Assembly: GCA_032718475.1 (NCBI GenBank)
Contig: JAUCBJ010006190.1
Span: 1 to 61,655 of the forward strand
Origin: Nemertoderma westbladi
Lineage: Eukaryota; Xenacoelomorpha; Nemertodermatida; Nemertodermatidae
Length of the DNA stretch: 61,655 nt
Direction: 5' to 3'
Shown: positions 1 through 12,748 of the stretch, piece after piece
Numbering within the stretch: the stretch's first letter is position 1
How the letters are laid out: each line of letters starts with the position of its first letter
Notes under the pieces: model-generated
The model's input: only the letters and a program-made list of their open reading frames with translations
Told to the model about the DNA's origin: nothing
Database searches by the model: none
Program-made: the position numbers and the translations under genes

Positions 1-3000
1 TAATAGAATAAGGAGCCGACGCATTAGCTGCATTGATATGACACACAATAACGAGATAGAATAAGGAGCCAACGCAGTAGCTGCATTGATATGACACACA
101 ATAACGAGATAGAATAAGGAGCCAACGCAGTAGCTGCATTGATATGACACACAATAACGAGATAGAATAAGGAGCCAACGCAGTAGCTGCATTGATATGA
201 CACACAATAACTAATAGAATAAGGAGCCAACACAGTAGCTGCATTGATATGACACACAATAACGAGATAGAATAAGGAGCCAACGCAGTAGCTGCATTGA
301 TATGACACACAATAACGAGATAGAATAAGGAGCCAACGCAGTAGCTGCATTGATATGACACACAATAACGAGATAGAATAAGGAGCCAACGCAGTAGCTG
401 CATTGATATGACACACAATAACTAATAGAATAAGGAGCCAACGTAGTAGCTGCATTGATATGACACACAATAACTAATAGAATAAGGAGCCAACGTAGTA
501 GCTGCATTGATATGACACACAATAACGAGATAGAATAAGGAGCCAACGCAGTAGCTGCATTGATATGACACACAATAACTAATAGAATAAGGAGCCAGTA
601 GTAGCTGCATTGATATGACACACAATAACTAATAGAATAAGGAGCCAGTAGTAGCTGCATTGATATGACACACAATAACTAATAGAATAAGGAGCCAACA
701 CAGTAGCTGCATTGATATGACACACAATAACGAGATAGAATAAGGAGCCAACGCAGTAGCTGCATTGATATGACACACAATAACGAGATAGAATAAGGAG
801 CCAACGCAGTAGCTGCATTGATATGACACACAATAACGAGATAGAATAAGGAGCCAACGCAGTAGCTGCATTGATATGACACACAATAACGAGATAGAAT
901 AAGGAGCCAACGCAGTAGCTGCATTGATATGACACACAATAACGAGATAGAATAAGGAGCCAACGCAGTAGCTGCATTGATATGACACACAATAACGAGA
1001 TAGAATAAGGAGCCAACGCAGTAGCTGCATTGATATGACACACAATAACTAATAGAATAAGGAGCCAACGTAGTAGCTGCATTGATATGACACACAATAA
1101 CGAGATAGAATAAGGAGCCAACGCAGTAGCTGCATTGATATGACACACAATAACGAGATAGAATAAGGAGCCAACGCAGTAGCTGCATTGATATGACACA
1201 CAATAACGAGATAGAATAAGGAGCCAACGCAGTAGCTGCATTGATATGACACACAATAACGAGATAGAATAAGGAGCCAACGCAGTAGCTGCATTGATAT
1301 GACACACAATAACGAGATAGAATAAGGAGCCAACGCAGTAGCTGCATTGATATGACACACAATAACGAGATAGAATAAGGAGCCAACGCAGTAGCTGCAT
1401 TGATATGACACACAATAACTAGATAGAATAAGGAGCCAACGCAGTAGCTGCATTGATATGACACAAAATAACTAATAGAATAAGGAGCCAACGTAGTAGC
1501 TGCATTGATATGACACACAATAACGAGATAGAATAAGGAGCCAGTAGTAGCTGCATTGATATGACACACAATAACGAGATAGAATAAGGAGCCAACGTAG
1601 TAGCTGCATTGATATGACACACAATAACGAGATAGAATAAGGAGCCAACGCAGTAGCTGCATTGATATGACACACAATAACGAGATAGAATAAGGAACCA
1701 ACGTAGTAGTTGCATTGATATGACACACAATAACTAGATAGAATAAGGAGCCAACGTAGTAGCTGCATTGATATGACACACAATAACTAATAGAATAAGG
1801 AGCCAACGTAGTAGCTGCATTGATATGACACACAATAACGAGATAGAATAAGGAGCCAACGCAGTAACTGCATTGATATGACACACAATAACTAGATAGA
1901 ATAAGGAGCCAACGCAGTAGCTGCATTGATATGACACAAAATAACTAATAGAATAAGGAGCCAACGTAGTAGCTGCATTGATATGACACACAATAACGAG
2001 ATAGAATAAGGAGCCAGTAGTAGCTGCATTGATATGACACACAATAACGAGATAGAATAAGGAGCCAGTAGTAGCTGCATTGATATGACACACAATAACG
2101 AGATAGAATAAGGAGCCAACGTAGTAGCTGCATTGATATGACACACAATAACGAGATAGAATAAGGAGCCAACGCAGTAGCTGCATTGATATGACACGCA
2201 ATAACTAATAGAATAAGGAGCCAACGTAGTAGCTGCATTGATATGACACACAATAACTAATAGAATAAGGAGCCAACGTAGTAGCTGCATTGATATGACA
2301 CACAATAACGAGATAGAATAAGGAGCCAACGCAGTAGCTGCATTGATATGACACACAATAACGAGATAGAATAAGGAGCCAACGCAGTAGCTGCATTGAT
2401 ATGACACACAATAACGAGATAGAATAAGGAGCCAACGCAGTAGCTGCATTGATATGACACACAATAACGAGATAGAATAAGGAGCCAACGCAGTAGCTGC
2501 ATTGATATGACACACAATAACGAGATAGAATAAGGAGCCAACGCAGTAGCTGCATTGATATGACACACAATAACGAGATAGAATAAGGAGCCAACGCAGT
2601 AGCTGCATTGATATGACACACAATAACTAGATAGAATAAGGAGCCAACGCAGTAGCTGCATTGATATGACACAAAATAACTAATAGAATAAGGAGCCAAC
2701 GTAGTAGCTGCATTGATATGACACACAATAACGAGATAGAATAAGGAGCCAGTAGTAGCTGCATTGATATGACACACAATAACGAGATAGAATAAGGAGC
2801 CAACGTAGTAGCTGCATTGATATGACACACAATAACGAGATAGAATAAGGAGCCAACGCAGTAGCTGCATTGATATGACACACAATAACGAGATAGAATA
2901 AGGAACCAACGTAGTAGTTGCATTGATATGACACACAATAACTAGATAGAATAAGGAGCCAACGTAGTAGCTGCATTGATATGACACACAATAACTAATA

Positions 3001-5988
3001 GAATAAGGAGCCAACGTAGTAGCTGCATTGATATGACACACAATAACGAGATAGAATAAGGAGCCAACGCAGTAGCTGCATTGATATGACACACAATAAC
3101 TAGATAGAATAAGGAGCCAACGCAGTAGCTGCATTGATATGACACAAAATAACTAATAGAATAAGGAGCCAACGTAGTAGCTGCATTGATATGACACACA
3201 ATAACGAGATAGAATAAGGAGCCAGTAGTAGCTGCATTGATATGACACACAATAACGAGATAGAATAAGGAGCCAGTAGTAGCTGCATTGATATGACACA
3301 CAATAACTAATAGAATAAGGAGCCAACGCAGTAGCTGCATTGATATGACACACAATAACGAGATAGAATAAGGAGCCAGTAGTAGCTGCATTGATATGAC
3401 ACACAATAACGAGATAGAATAAGGAGCCAACGTAGTAGCTGCATTGATATGACACACAATAACGAGATAGAATAAGGAGCCAACGCAGTAGCTGCATTGA
3501 TATGACACACAATAACGAGATAGAATAAGGAGCCAACGCAGTAGCTGCATTGATATGACACACAATAACGAGATAGAATAAGGAGCCAACGCAGTAGCTG
3601 CATTGATATGACACACAATAACTAATAGAATAAGGAGCCAACGCAGTAGCTGCATTGATATGACACACAATAACGAGATAGAATAAGGAGCCAGTAGTAG
3701 CTGCATTGATATGACACACAATAACGAGATAGAATAAGGAGCCAACGCAGTAGCTGCATTGATATGACACACAATAACGAGATAGAATAAGGAGCCAGTA
3801 GTAGCTGCATTGATATGACACACAATAACGAGATAGAATAAGGAGCCAACGCAGTAGCTGCATTGATATGACACACAATAACGAGATAGAATAAGGAGCC
3901 AACGCAGTAGCTGCATTGATATGACACACAATAACTAATAGAATAAGGAGCCAACGCAGTAGCTGCATTGATATGACACACAATAACCAGATAGAATAAG
4001 GAGCCAACGTAGTAGCTGCATTGATATGACACACAATAACTAATAGAATAAGGAGCCAACATAGTAGCTGCATTGATATGACACACAATAACGAGATAGA
4101 ATAAGGAGCCAACGCAGTAGCTGCATTGATATGACACACAATAACTAATAGAATAAGGAGCCAACGTAGTAGCTGCATTGATATGACACACAATAACTAA
4201 TAGAATAAGGAGCCAACGCAGTAGCTGCATTGATATGACACACAATAACTAATAGAATAAGGAGCCAACGCAGTAGCTGCATTGATATGACACACAATAA
4301 CTAATAGAATAAGGAGCCAGTAGTAGCTGCATTGATATGACACACAATAACGAGATAGAATAAGGAGCCAACGCAGTAGCTGCATTGATATGACACACAA
4401 TAACTAATAGAATAAGGAGCCAACATAGTAGCTGCATTGATATGACACACAATAACGAGATAGAATAAGGAACCAACGTAGTAGTTGCATTGAAATGACA
4501 CACAATAACTAGATAGAATAAGGAGCCAACGCAGTAGCTGCATTGATATGACACACAATAACGAGATAGAATAAGGAGCCAACGCAGTAGCTGCATTGAT
4601 ATGACACACAATAACGAGATAGAATAAGGAGCCAACGCAGTAGCTGCATTGATATGACACACAATAACGAGATAGAATAAGGAGCCAACGTAGTAGCTGC
4701 ATTGATATGACACACAATAACGAGATAGAATAAGGAGCCAACATAGTAGCTGCATTGATATGACAAACAATAACGAGATATAATAAGGAGCCAACGCAGT
4801 AGCTGCATTGATATGACACACAATAACGAGATAGAATAAGGAGCCAACGCAGTAGCTGCATTGATATGACACACAATAACGAGATAGAATAAGGAGCCAA
4901 CGCAGTAGCTGCATTGATATGACACACAATAACTAATAGAATAAGGAGCCAACGCAGTAGCTGCATTGATATGACACACAATAACGAGATAGAATAAGGA
5001 GCCAACGCAGTAGCTGCATTGATATGACACACAATAACTAATAGAATAAGGAGCCAACGCAGTAGCTGCATTGATATGACACACAATAACGAGATAGAAT
5101 AAGGAGCCAACGCAGTAGCTGCATTGATATGACACACAATAACTAATAGAATAAGGAGCCAACGCAGTAGCTGCATTGATATGACACACAATAACGAGAT
5201 AGAATAAGGAGCCAACGCAGTAGCTGCATTGATATGACACACAATAACTAATAGAATAAGGAGCCAGTAGTAGCTGCATTGATATGACACACAATAACGA
5301 GATAGAATAAGGAGCCAACGCAGTAGCTGCATTGATATGACACACAATAACTAATAGAATAAGGAGCCAACGCAGTAGCTGCATTGATATGACACACAAT
5401 AACGAGATAGAATAAGGAGCCAACGCAGTAGCTGCATTGATATGACAAACAATAACGAGATATAATAAGGAGCCAACGCAGTAGCTGCATTGATATGACA
5501 CACAATAACGAGATAGAATAAGGAGCCAACGCAGTAGCTGCATTGATATGACACACAATAACTAATAGAATAAGGAGCCAACGCAGTAGCTGCATTGATA
5601 TGACACACAATAACGAGATAGAATAAGGAGCCAACGCAGTAGCTGCATTGATATGACACACAATAACTAATAGAATAAGGAGCCAACGCAGTAGCTGCAT
5701 TGATATGACACACAATAACGAGATAGAATAAGGAGCCAACGCAGTAGCTGCATTGATATGACACACAATAACTAATAGAATAAGGAGCCAGTAGTAGCTG
5801 CATTGATATGACACACAATAACGAGATAGAATAAGGAGCCAACGCAGTAGCTGCATTGATATGACACACAATAACTAATAGAATAAGGAGCCAACGTAGT
5901 AGCTGCATTGATATGACACACAATAACGAGATAGAATAAGGAGCCAACGCAGTAGCTGCATTGATATGACACACAATAACTAATAGAA
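1..5988. repeat. 53-bp minisatellite array, left block
   Basis: About 114 units run from before the window start. The standard unit is 53 bp and contains cacacaataacgagatagaa, then taaggagccaacgcagtagc and tgcattgatatga. Variants of 52 bp (aactaatag in place of aacgagatag) and 51 bp (gccagtagtag in place of gccaacgcagtag) are interspersed. From about 4930 to 5770 the 53- and 52-bp forms mostly alternate as a 105-bp dimer. Open frames on the minus strand (CVISMQLLRWLLIL-type repeats) are by-products of the unit. Confidence 0.97.
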
Positions 5989-7048
5989 CAAGCTGGCAAG
6001 CCTGGAGGGTTCACGGTCCTCCTACTTAATCAGTACAATAATAATACGTTTTCGTTCGGGTAGGCCTATGTTTCCTTTTCACTTGTTCCCATCGTAGGCG
6101 ACCTCATGCTCATCCCACCACGACCACGACCACCAGTTACGAGTTGGGTAGGCGTCTACCGGCAACCGGTAAGTAATTACGCGCCACACGACGTCATCCC
6201 GCCATCCGCCAACATTTATACCGGTACGGTAAGCCTACCACCTACCGGCTGGCTACCATCGCACCGTAGGTCTACCGCCTACGCCTACCGGTCAACCGGT
6301 AACGGTAGGCTACCGCGTACCGGTACAGCGGTACTCAAAGTCGTACCGGTATTGTCGTAATTGACAAATGCAGCATTAAACCGTAACCCGTTCCGGTACC
6401 GGTACCATATGCATCTGAACGACTGGACGGTTAATCTCATAGCATAGCTGCATAGGCCTACCGGTAGTCAGTGCGAAGTCGCCTGCGAACATGGCGAAAT
6501 ATTATATTCACTGCTAGGGCTAGGCTAGGACCTACCAGCCTACTGCTGTACTGACCTATGACAGTATGAAGATAGGCAGATAGGCCTACAGTGGTCAGGT
6601 AGTACCGGTCCGGTATGCCTACTACAGGCAGACAATCAGACAGTACTAGCAGTGCTAATTAATTACCTTAATTAAATCTTCAATTAGGTCATAATGTAGG
6701 TCCAAATTTAAAAATCGGCCTCCGTTAATCGATTTAGAAATAATTCAGGTACCTCCATGCCAAATATCAGAATCATTCATTGTGTTCCCTATGACAAGAT
6801 AGCTTTTTCCTAAACCATGCGAAAACACGCAAATATAGCGCTCACATCGCACAAATACCATCTCGACACCCAATTTTATGTATGAGCCTTCGCCATCCCT
6901 ATATCTAACTTTTGTCCAAATTTTGTTTCGATTGATTAATAAATAACTGAGATATCGCTCTGGACACACACACACACTAACACACACACACACACACACA
7001 CACACATTACGGTAATAATGGTCACTTATGTCAAAGACCGTGAACCAA
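5989..7048. mobile_element. insertion in 53-bp array with short terminal inverted repeats, candidate non-autonomous DNA transposon
   Basis: Array phase is preserved on the two sides: ...taatagaa ends at 5988 and taaggagcc resumes at 7049. The block therefore looks inserted. Its right end carries gaccgtgaacc (7036-7046), and 20 bp inside its left end is the exact inverse ggttcacggtc (6008-6018). I found no transposase frame. Contents include a cluster of ACCGGT palindromes (6130-6640) and a CA repeat (6964-7006). The 20 bp left of the inverted repeat is unexplained, so the exact element boundary is uncertain. Confidence 0.5.
6964..7006. repeat. (CA)n microsatellite
   Basis: About 21 CA dinucleotides with one interruption (actaac) near 6978. 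Confidence 0.95.
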
Positions 7049-8778
7049 TAAGGAGCCAGTAGTAGCTGCATTGATATGACACACAATAACGAGATAGAAT
7101 AAGGAGCCAACGTAGTAGCTGCATTGATATGACACACAATAACGAGATAGAATAAGGAGCCAACATAGTAGCTGCATTGATATGACACACAATAACGAGA
7201 TAGAATAAGGAGCCAACGTAGTAGCTGCATTGATATGACACACAATAACGAGATAGAATAAGGAGCCAACGCAGTAGCTGCATTGATATGACACACAATA
7301 ACTAATAGAATAAGGAGCCAACGCAGTAGCTGCATTGATATGACACACAATAACTAATAGAATAAGGAGCCAACGTAGTAGCTGCATTGATATGACACAC
7401 AATAACTAATAGAATAAGGAGCCAACGTAGTAGCTGCATTGATATGACACACAATAACGAGATAGAATAAGGAGCCAACGCAGTAGCTGCATTGATATGA
7501 CACACAATAACTAATAGAATAAGGAGCCAACGTAGTAGCTGCATTGATATGACACACAATAACGAGATAGAATAAGGAGCCAACGCAGTAGCTGCATTGA
7601 TATGACACACAATAACTAATATAATAAGGAGCCAACGCAGTAGCTGCATTGATATGACACACAATAACTAATATAATAAGGAGCCAACGCAGTAGCTGCA
7701 TTGATATGACACACAATAACTAATAGAATAAGGAGCCAACGCAGTAGCTGCATTGATATGACACACAATAACGAGATAGAATAAGGAGCCAGTAGTAGCT
7801 GCATTGATATGACACACAATAACTAATAGAATAAGGAGATAGAATAAGGAGCCAACGCAGTAGCTGCATTGATATGACACACAATAACGAGATAGAATAA
7901 GGAGCCAACGCAGTAGCTGCATTGATATGACACGCAATAACTAATAGAATAAGGAGCCAACGTAGTAGCTGCATTGATATGACACACAATAACTAGATAG
8001 AATAAGGAGCCAACGTAGTAGCTGCATTGATATGACACACAATAACGAGATAGAATAAGGAGCCAACGCAGTAGCTGCATTGATATGACACACAATAACG
8101 AGATAGAATAAGGAGCCAACGCAGTAGCTGCATTGATATGACACACAATAACGAGATAGAATAAGGAGCCAACGCAGTAGCTGCATTGATATGACACACA
8201 ATAACGAGATAGAATAAGGAGCCAACGCAGTAGCTGCATTGATATGACACGCAATAACTAATAGAATAAGGAGCCAACGTAGTAGCTGCATTGATATGAC
8301 ACACAATAACTAGATAGAATAAGGAGCCAACGTAGTAGCTGCATTGATATGACACACAATAACGAGATAGAATAAGGAGCCAACGCAGTAGCTGCATTGA
8401 TATGACACACAATAACGAGATAGAATAAGGAGCCAACGCAGTAGCTGCATTGATATGACACACAATAACGAGATAGAATAAGGAGCCAACGTAGTAGCTG
8501 CATTGATATGACACACAATAACGAGATAGAATAAGGAGCCAACGTAGTAGCTGCATTGATATGACACACAATAACGAGATAGAATAAGGAGCCAACGCAG
8601 TAGCTGCATTGATATGACACACAATAACGAGATAGAATAAGGAGCCAGTAGTAGCTGCATTGATATGACACACAATAAGGAGATAGAATAAGGAGCCAAC
8701 GCAGTAGCTGCATTGATATGACACACAATAACGAGATAGAATAAGGAGCCAGTAGTAGCTGCATTGATATGACACACA
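7049..8778. repeat. 53-bp minisatellite array, right block
   Basis: About 33 more units of the family at 1-5988, with the same orientation and variants. The first partial unit resumes exactly where the left block stops, so the two blocks were one array before the intervening 1.06-kb insertion. Confidence 0.97.
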
Positions 8779-8998
8779 GAGTAGGTTAACATTATCAACC
8801 CTTAGCAGTCCAACTTACAAACCGAAATATTACGATTTTATGTAGAATGGGGGGGGGGGGGGGGGTGTACTTCAATTATTATGTAATTATAGAACATTAT
8901 AGGTAAGGTGGGGAGAATTCAATTCTAACAAATGTGGTTCAAGGTCTACACCCACCGACAGAGGTCCAAAAAGAAAGTGTATTATTACCGTGAGCTTT
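8779..8998. other. single-copy spacer with G homopolymer
   Basis: Sequence between the 53-bp array and the SINE candidate. It has a run of about 17 G near 8849-8865 and otherwise nothing recognisable. Confidence 0.6.
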
Positions 8999-8999
8999 C

Positions 9000-9270
9000 T
9001 GCCTCTCCTAGAGGCCTGGCATGGTTGCATTGAATTCACCGTTGGTCGTGGGTTCGATCCCCGCATTGGCCAGGGCAGTTTTCGTTTCGGCGCGAATGCT
9101 TTGAAGTGGCCAACCAGAGCGCATCTCTGCGTTGCATCCTTAAGTGGTAGCTAAATGAGTACTGGAGTTTCCTCTGGGGAGTATAAGTTCTGGGGGGACC
9201 GCACTGGAAATAAGTCGATTGACTTTGTGCGTAAACCCTGGCCTAGCGGCCGAAGAAAATTTACTTTTTT
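9000..9270 (+). mobile_element. tRNA-derived SINE candidate
   Basis: A box A-like tggcatggttg (9016-9026) is followed 35 bp later by a perfect RNA polymerase III box B, ggttcgatcc (9051-9060), in tRNA-like context (gtgggttcgatccccgc). A non-tRNA body of about 190 bp follows and ends near a short T-rich tract at 9265-9275. This architecture is that of a tRNA-derived SINE. No intact cloverleaf is evident, so it is not called a functional tRNA gene. The family is unknown to me. Confidence 0.5.
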
Positions 9271-9275
9271 TTCCT

Positions 9276-9865
9276 AATGGTGACAATTGAGTGAAGTTCA
9301 AACAAGATGAGTTCAAAGAAAAAAAGTTCCCTATTGAATAACTATCGGTAATCGGGTTAATAATGGACAAAAATATGTATTCGGTGTCAAATAAGTCCTA
9401 CTTCTGGATACTTCGAATGATGACAATCCTACGAAATGTTTACTGATAAGGTATCACATAACCTGTCCTAACTAGGTCGTAAGAACCTCTATTTATAGCG
9501 CCGCGGGCTTTTTTGTGGACAATATTATAGGATTATATCACCGTATGGCTGTCACAACCAACTGGCGGAATTAATCACAAGTTGCGCGTGGAGAAAGTAA
9601 TAAATAAAATTTGGTGAAAATTAAATGGATTCCCTGGAGTTTAGAACTGCAACAAAACGGAAATTATTATCTAAGGTAATCAACCTCCCCCTACCCCATG
9701 AGACGGTTGTTGTGGTACGGTTGTTGCTGCCAGGCTCGATATAAATATGCTATATGTATATATAGTAAAGGCACCTCCCACAGAATAAAACGGAATCTCA
9801 ATGTTAGATTATTTAGGGCAGCAGTGGAACCAGTACTCTTATAGTATATGGAACCATAGTACTCC
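9276..9865. other. single-copy spacer, nothing recognised
   Basis: AT-rich unique sequence. Short frames on either strand show no recognisable motif. Confidence 0.6.
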
Positions 9866-10190
9866 TCTATGGGAGTCCATGCTGGTTCTAACTGCAGAGG
9901 ACACCAAATTCTGGAGGGCACATTCACAACAATGCTACGTCGGGTTTATGTGAAGTACAATAAACAAATCTCCAACCAGACTCTGTACAACATCGGAGGT
10001 GTTTCATTAGTCTCCCCTAGCTTGACACTTGAACGTAGCCGCCTCCTGTTTGCAGGACATAATCTTGTACTTTGGCGGCCTCATGGAATGAATAAGCATG
10101 GTGGACAGCTCAAACTTTCTATATATCTTCCCATGACTTTCTTGAGACGAAATTGGCCTTGAAGATACGGATGTCATCGGTGATAGGTAA
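9866..10190 (+). pseudogene. degraded LINE 3' fragment (plus orientation)
   Basis: The plus strand encodes a short remnant: NQTLYNIGGVSLVSPSLTLE, then RSRLLFAGHNLVLWRPHG and NKHGG, then MTFLRRNWP. These match the C-terminal RRLRFAGHC / LVLWQPHG / FLRR segment of LINE polyproteins and the better-preserved inverted copy at 10955-11416. Compared with that copy it lacks the CFRCEDQPVH stretch between FAGH and NLVLW, and a frameshift follows FLRR. No RT core remains. It is a decayed, non-functional fragment. Confidence 0.65.
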
Positions 10191-10371
10191 TTGTGGCGTC
10201 GAAATTTTATTGATAAGCCGGCACAGCATTCTTAATATATAAGTAATATATATATAGTGCAGCTGTGCAATGCAGCATACCGATAGTGGTAGTAGTAGTA
10301 GTTGCCTTTGGTAATAATAATAAAAGCGCTTTGAATATGATGAGGGTAGAAAAGCGCAATAAAAATACTTC

Positions 10372-10513
<142 letters not shown>

Positions 10514-10954
10514 ATTGTTCAGCTACAGTGTGGTTGTATATTACGCAGCCACGTTATAGACCCAGACGCATTCTCCTGTATTGTCTCCTATATTTTTCGT
10601 ATTTGCCAGTGCATTATTGCACTAAAGGTGCCATATCAATAGGTTTTATATTGAGCCATACCGTACTATGTATTACAGTATATATCAACACGATAAAGTG
10701 TAGGAAACGCCCTAGTTTAATAAAAGAACATCATAAAATCCATAACTGAACGAATTGCAACATTATAACTCCTTAAAGTCAGAAAGATATGAACGAACAC
10801 ATTTACGGTGAGACAACGAGATGATGCGGTAGCCTTTAGATTTATTCCCATTAGTTGGATTTTCTTACACAATAATATAGTAAAATATATATAATTATAA
10901 AGTAATATAACTAATCAGACGTTATTTCTGTAAAAATTGTCGAAAAAGTGACAT
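10514..10954. other. single-copy spacer between inverted LINE fragments
   Basis: AT-rich sequence with no recognisable gene. It sits between the ATT repeat and the minus-strand LINE fragment. Confidence 0.55.
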
Positions 10955-11416
10955 TCAATATGCAAACAAATAAACAGAAAAATTTATTGACCGCAGCTGA
11001 ACAAAAATGTGCGCGGACCAAGAATGTTGTGCCGGCTTTTCGTCAAAATTGCACAACTCCCTATCACCCATGACATTTGCTAGATCATCCGCATCTTCAA
11101 GGCCAGTGTCCTTTAAGATGCGTCTCAAGAAAGTCATGGGCTGTCCACCATGCTTATTCACTCCATGAGGCTGCCAAAGTACAAGGTTATGCACTGGCTG
11201 GTCCTCACAGCGAAAGCAATGTCCTGCAAAGCTGAGGCGGCTTTGTTCTAGTGTCAAGCTTGGGGGAACCAATGTTACACCTCCAATGTTATATAGTGTC
11301 TGGTTGGAGATGTGTGCATTGTACTTGACACAATGAACCACTTGTATTGTAAATTCACCACTTGTAAATGTGCCATCCAGAGATTTAGTGTACAGAGTAA
11401 AGTTAGAGCCCAGCAT
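10955..11416 (-). pseudogene. LINE 3' fragment (minus orientation)
   Basis: The minus strand encodes a LINE C-terminal piece: NQTLYNIGGVTLVPPSLTLE, SRLSFAGHCFRCEDQPVHNL, VLWQPHGVNKHGGQPMTFLRRILKD split as in related polyproteins, then TGLEDADDLANVMGDREL. It carries the FAGHC and HG-K motifs typical of the region downstream of reverse transcriptase but no RT motifs, so it is severely 5' truncated. It is the inverted partner of the fragment at 9866-10190, and nucleotide similarity extends past the coding part (the gcagttagagcccagcat stretch and gaggagtactgg). A second short copy of that outer segment follows at about 11456-11500. Confidence 0.7.
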
Positions 11417-11574
11417 GGACTCACATAGAGGAGTACTGGAACTACTACTACTCAGCAGTTAGAGCCCAGCATTGGACTCCCATATAGGAGTACTGGTTCC
11501 TGATTATGGAGTGACGGTGAATTAATTTATATAATGTAATAATAGAACAATTTGATAAATCTCTCCATATGAAA

Positions 11575-11665
11575 AATATCAGCCGACCCTATTGGGGCTC
11601 GAACCCGGTTCTGGTTCCTTTATTTCAACCTTCTTAAGTCTCGAGGATTGTATGTGACCATGGCG
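11575..11665 (-). mobile_element. possible SINE or tRNA-like remnant
   Basis: On the minus strand a box B-like gggttcgagcccc lies at about 11593-11606, in the tRNA T-arm-like context accgggttcgagccccaat. A convincing box A is not visible upstream, so this may be a decayed SINE or a chance match. Confidence 0.25.
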
Positions 11666-11889
11666 TAGATATTGATATGACAGATCATCCAATCCCTCCA
11701 ACCCCCCCCCCCCCCCCCCCCGCCCTATTCCTACTGTACCTTAACCAATGAATAAACCAATGGATTTTTGTAATTATTTAAACAAATAAAAAAAAGTGCC
11801 CTCCTTTTTTTGAGTAAACGAACCGCCCTTTTAAAATCCTAGCTACGGGCTGGTTCTCTATAAAAATGAATCAAATTCCATTGTAAACC

Positions 11890-12748
11890 TTAAGGGGGGG
11901 GGGGGGATAGCCCCCCCCCCCCCCCCTCGAAAAAAAATTCAGAAATTTGATTTTTTATTGCATCTAGAGCAGAATTTAATGGAAATTTCAAATCTAAAAA
12001 CGGCTTAGAGAGATCTCTTTTAGTTCTCGAGTTATCGAGGAATATCTATCTGCAAACCTGTCCGTCATAATGTAAGACAGACAGACAGACAACCGACAGG
12101 CGGACAGGCTACATTCCACCAAATATTAAAACTGACATCAGAAATGAAATCAGCGACCCCGAAAACGGGGAAAGGTTTGACATTTGAAGGCGCTTATCTA
12201 AGAATGAAATTTTTTCGCACGAAAAATACTACTCCTCCAATATTTCTTAACCGTTTTTGCAATAATTTTTGTTTTATATGAAAGATAATTTCATATGCTT
12301 CAATGAATTTCACGCACTTTTCTTAATTTGATAATATTTCCCCCTTTTTTAAATAAAAACTTACAAAAAAAATGGGTTTTTTCAATTTTTCAAAGATTTC
12401 GATTTTTTTTTTACAAAATTGCCAATTATCAGAAATAGAAAACGAAAATACAAAAAGTGCGTGAAAAATATCATAAAGATAAACTGCTGGCTCCAAAAAA
12501 TGTGGTATCAGAAAAAAAAATGGAGAATGACGGAGGAGTAGTCTTTCTAGTGACATTTTTTAAATCTGACCCAGGCCGCTAGGGGGCGCAAAAGAATTGT
12601 GTTTTTCAAATTTTTTATGTACTTTTGATGATTCTCTTTCCGATGATATATCGTTTTCTACGCATTTTGCAACCACATTGAATACATGTCAAAAATAAAA
12701 AAAACCGTACGGGGAGGGGGGGGGGGGGGGGGGGCTACCCCCCCTTAA
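11890..12748. mobile_element. TTAA-flanked element with G/C homopolymer inverted termini (piggyBac-like MITE candidate)
   Basis: The segment is bounded by TTAA at 11890-11893 and 12745-12748. The left end reads G13-ATAG-C16. The right end, read inward on the other strand, reads G7-TAG-C19. The ends are therefore inverted repeats built of homopolymers around a TAG core. TTAA target duplication is the hallmark of the piggyBac superfamily. No transposase is encoded in the 851 bp between; content is AT-rich with a (gaca)n stretch near 12088. Homopolymer lengths may be affected by sequencing error. Confidence 0.4.

Noticed and set aside
1-8778. CRISPR array
   Set aside because: Units are directly contiguous with no unique spacers, there are no cas genes, and the sequence is animal.
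1-8798. Numerous hydrophobic repeat proteins (CVISMQLLRWLLIL) on the minus strand
   Set aside because: They overlap in several frames of the 53-bp array and start and stop according to unit variants.
9051-9060. Functional tRNA gene
   Set aside because: Box B is perfect, but a full cloverleaf with acceptor pairing is not evident; a SINE fits better.
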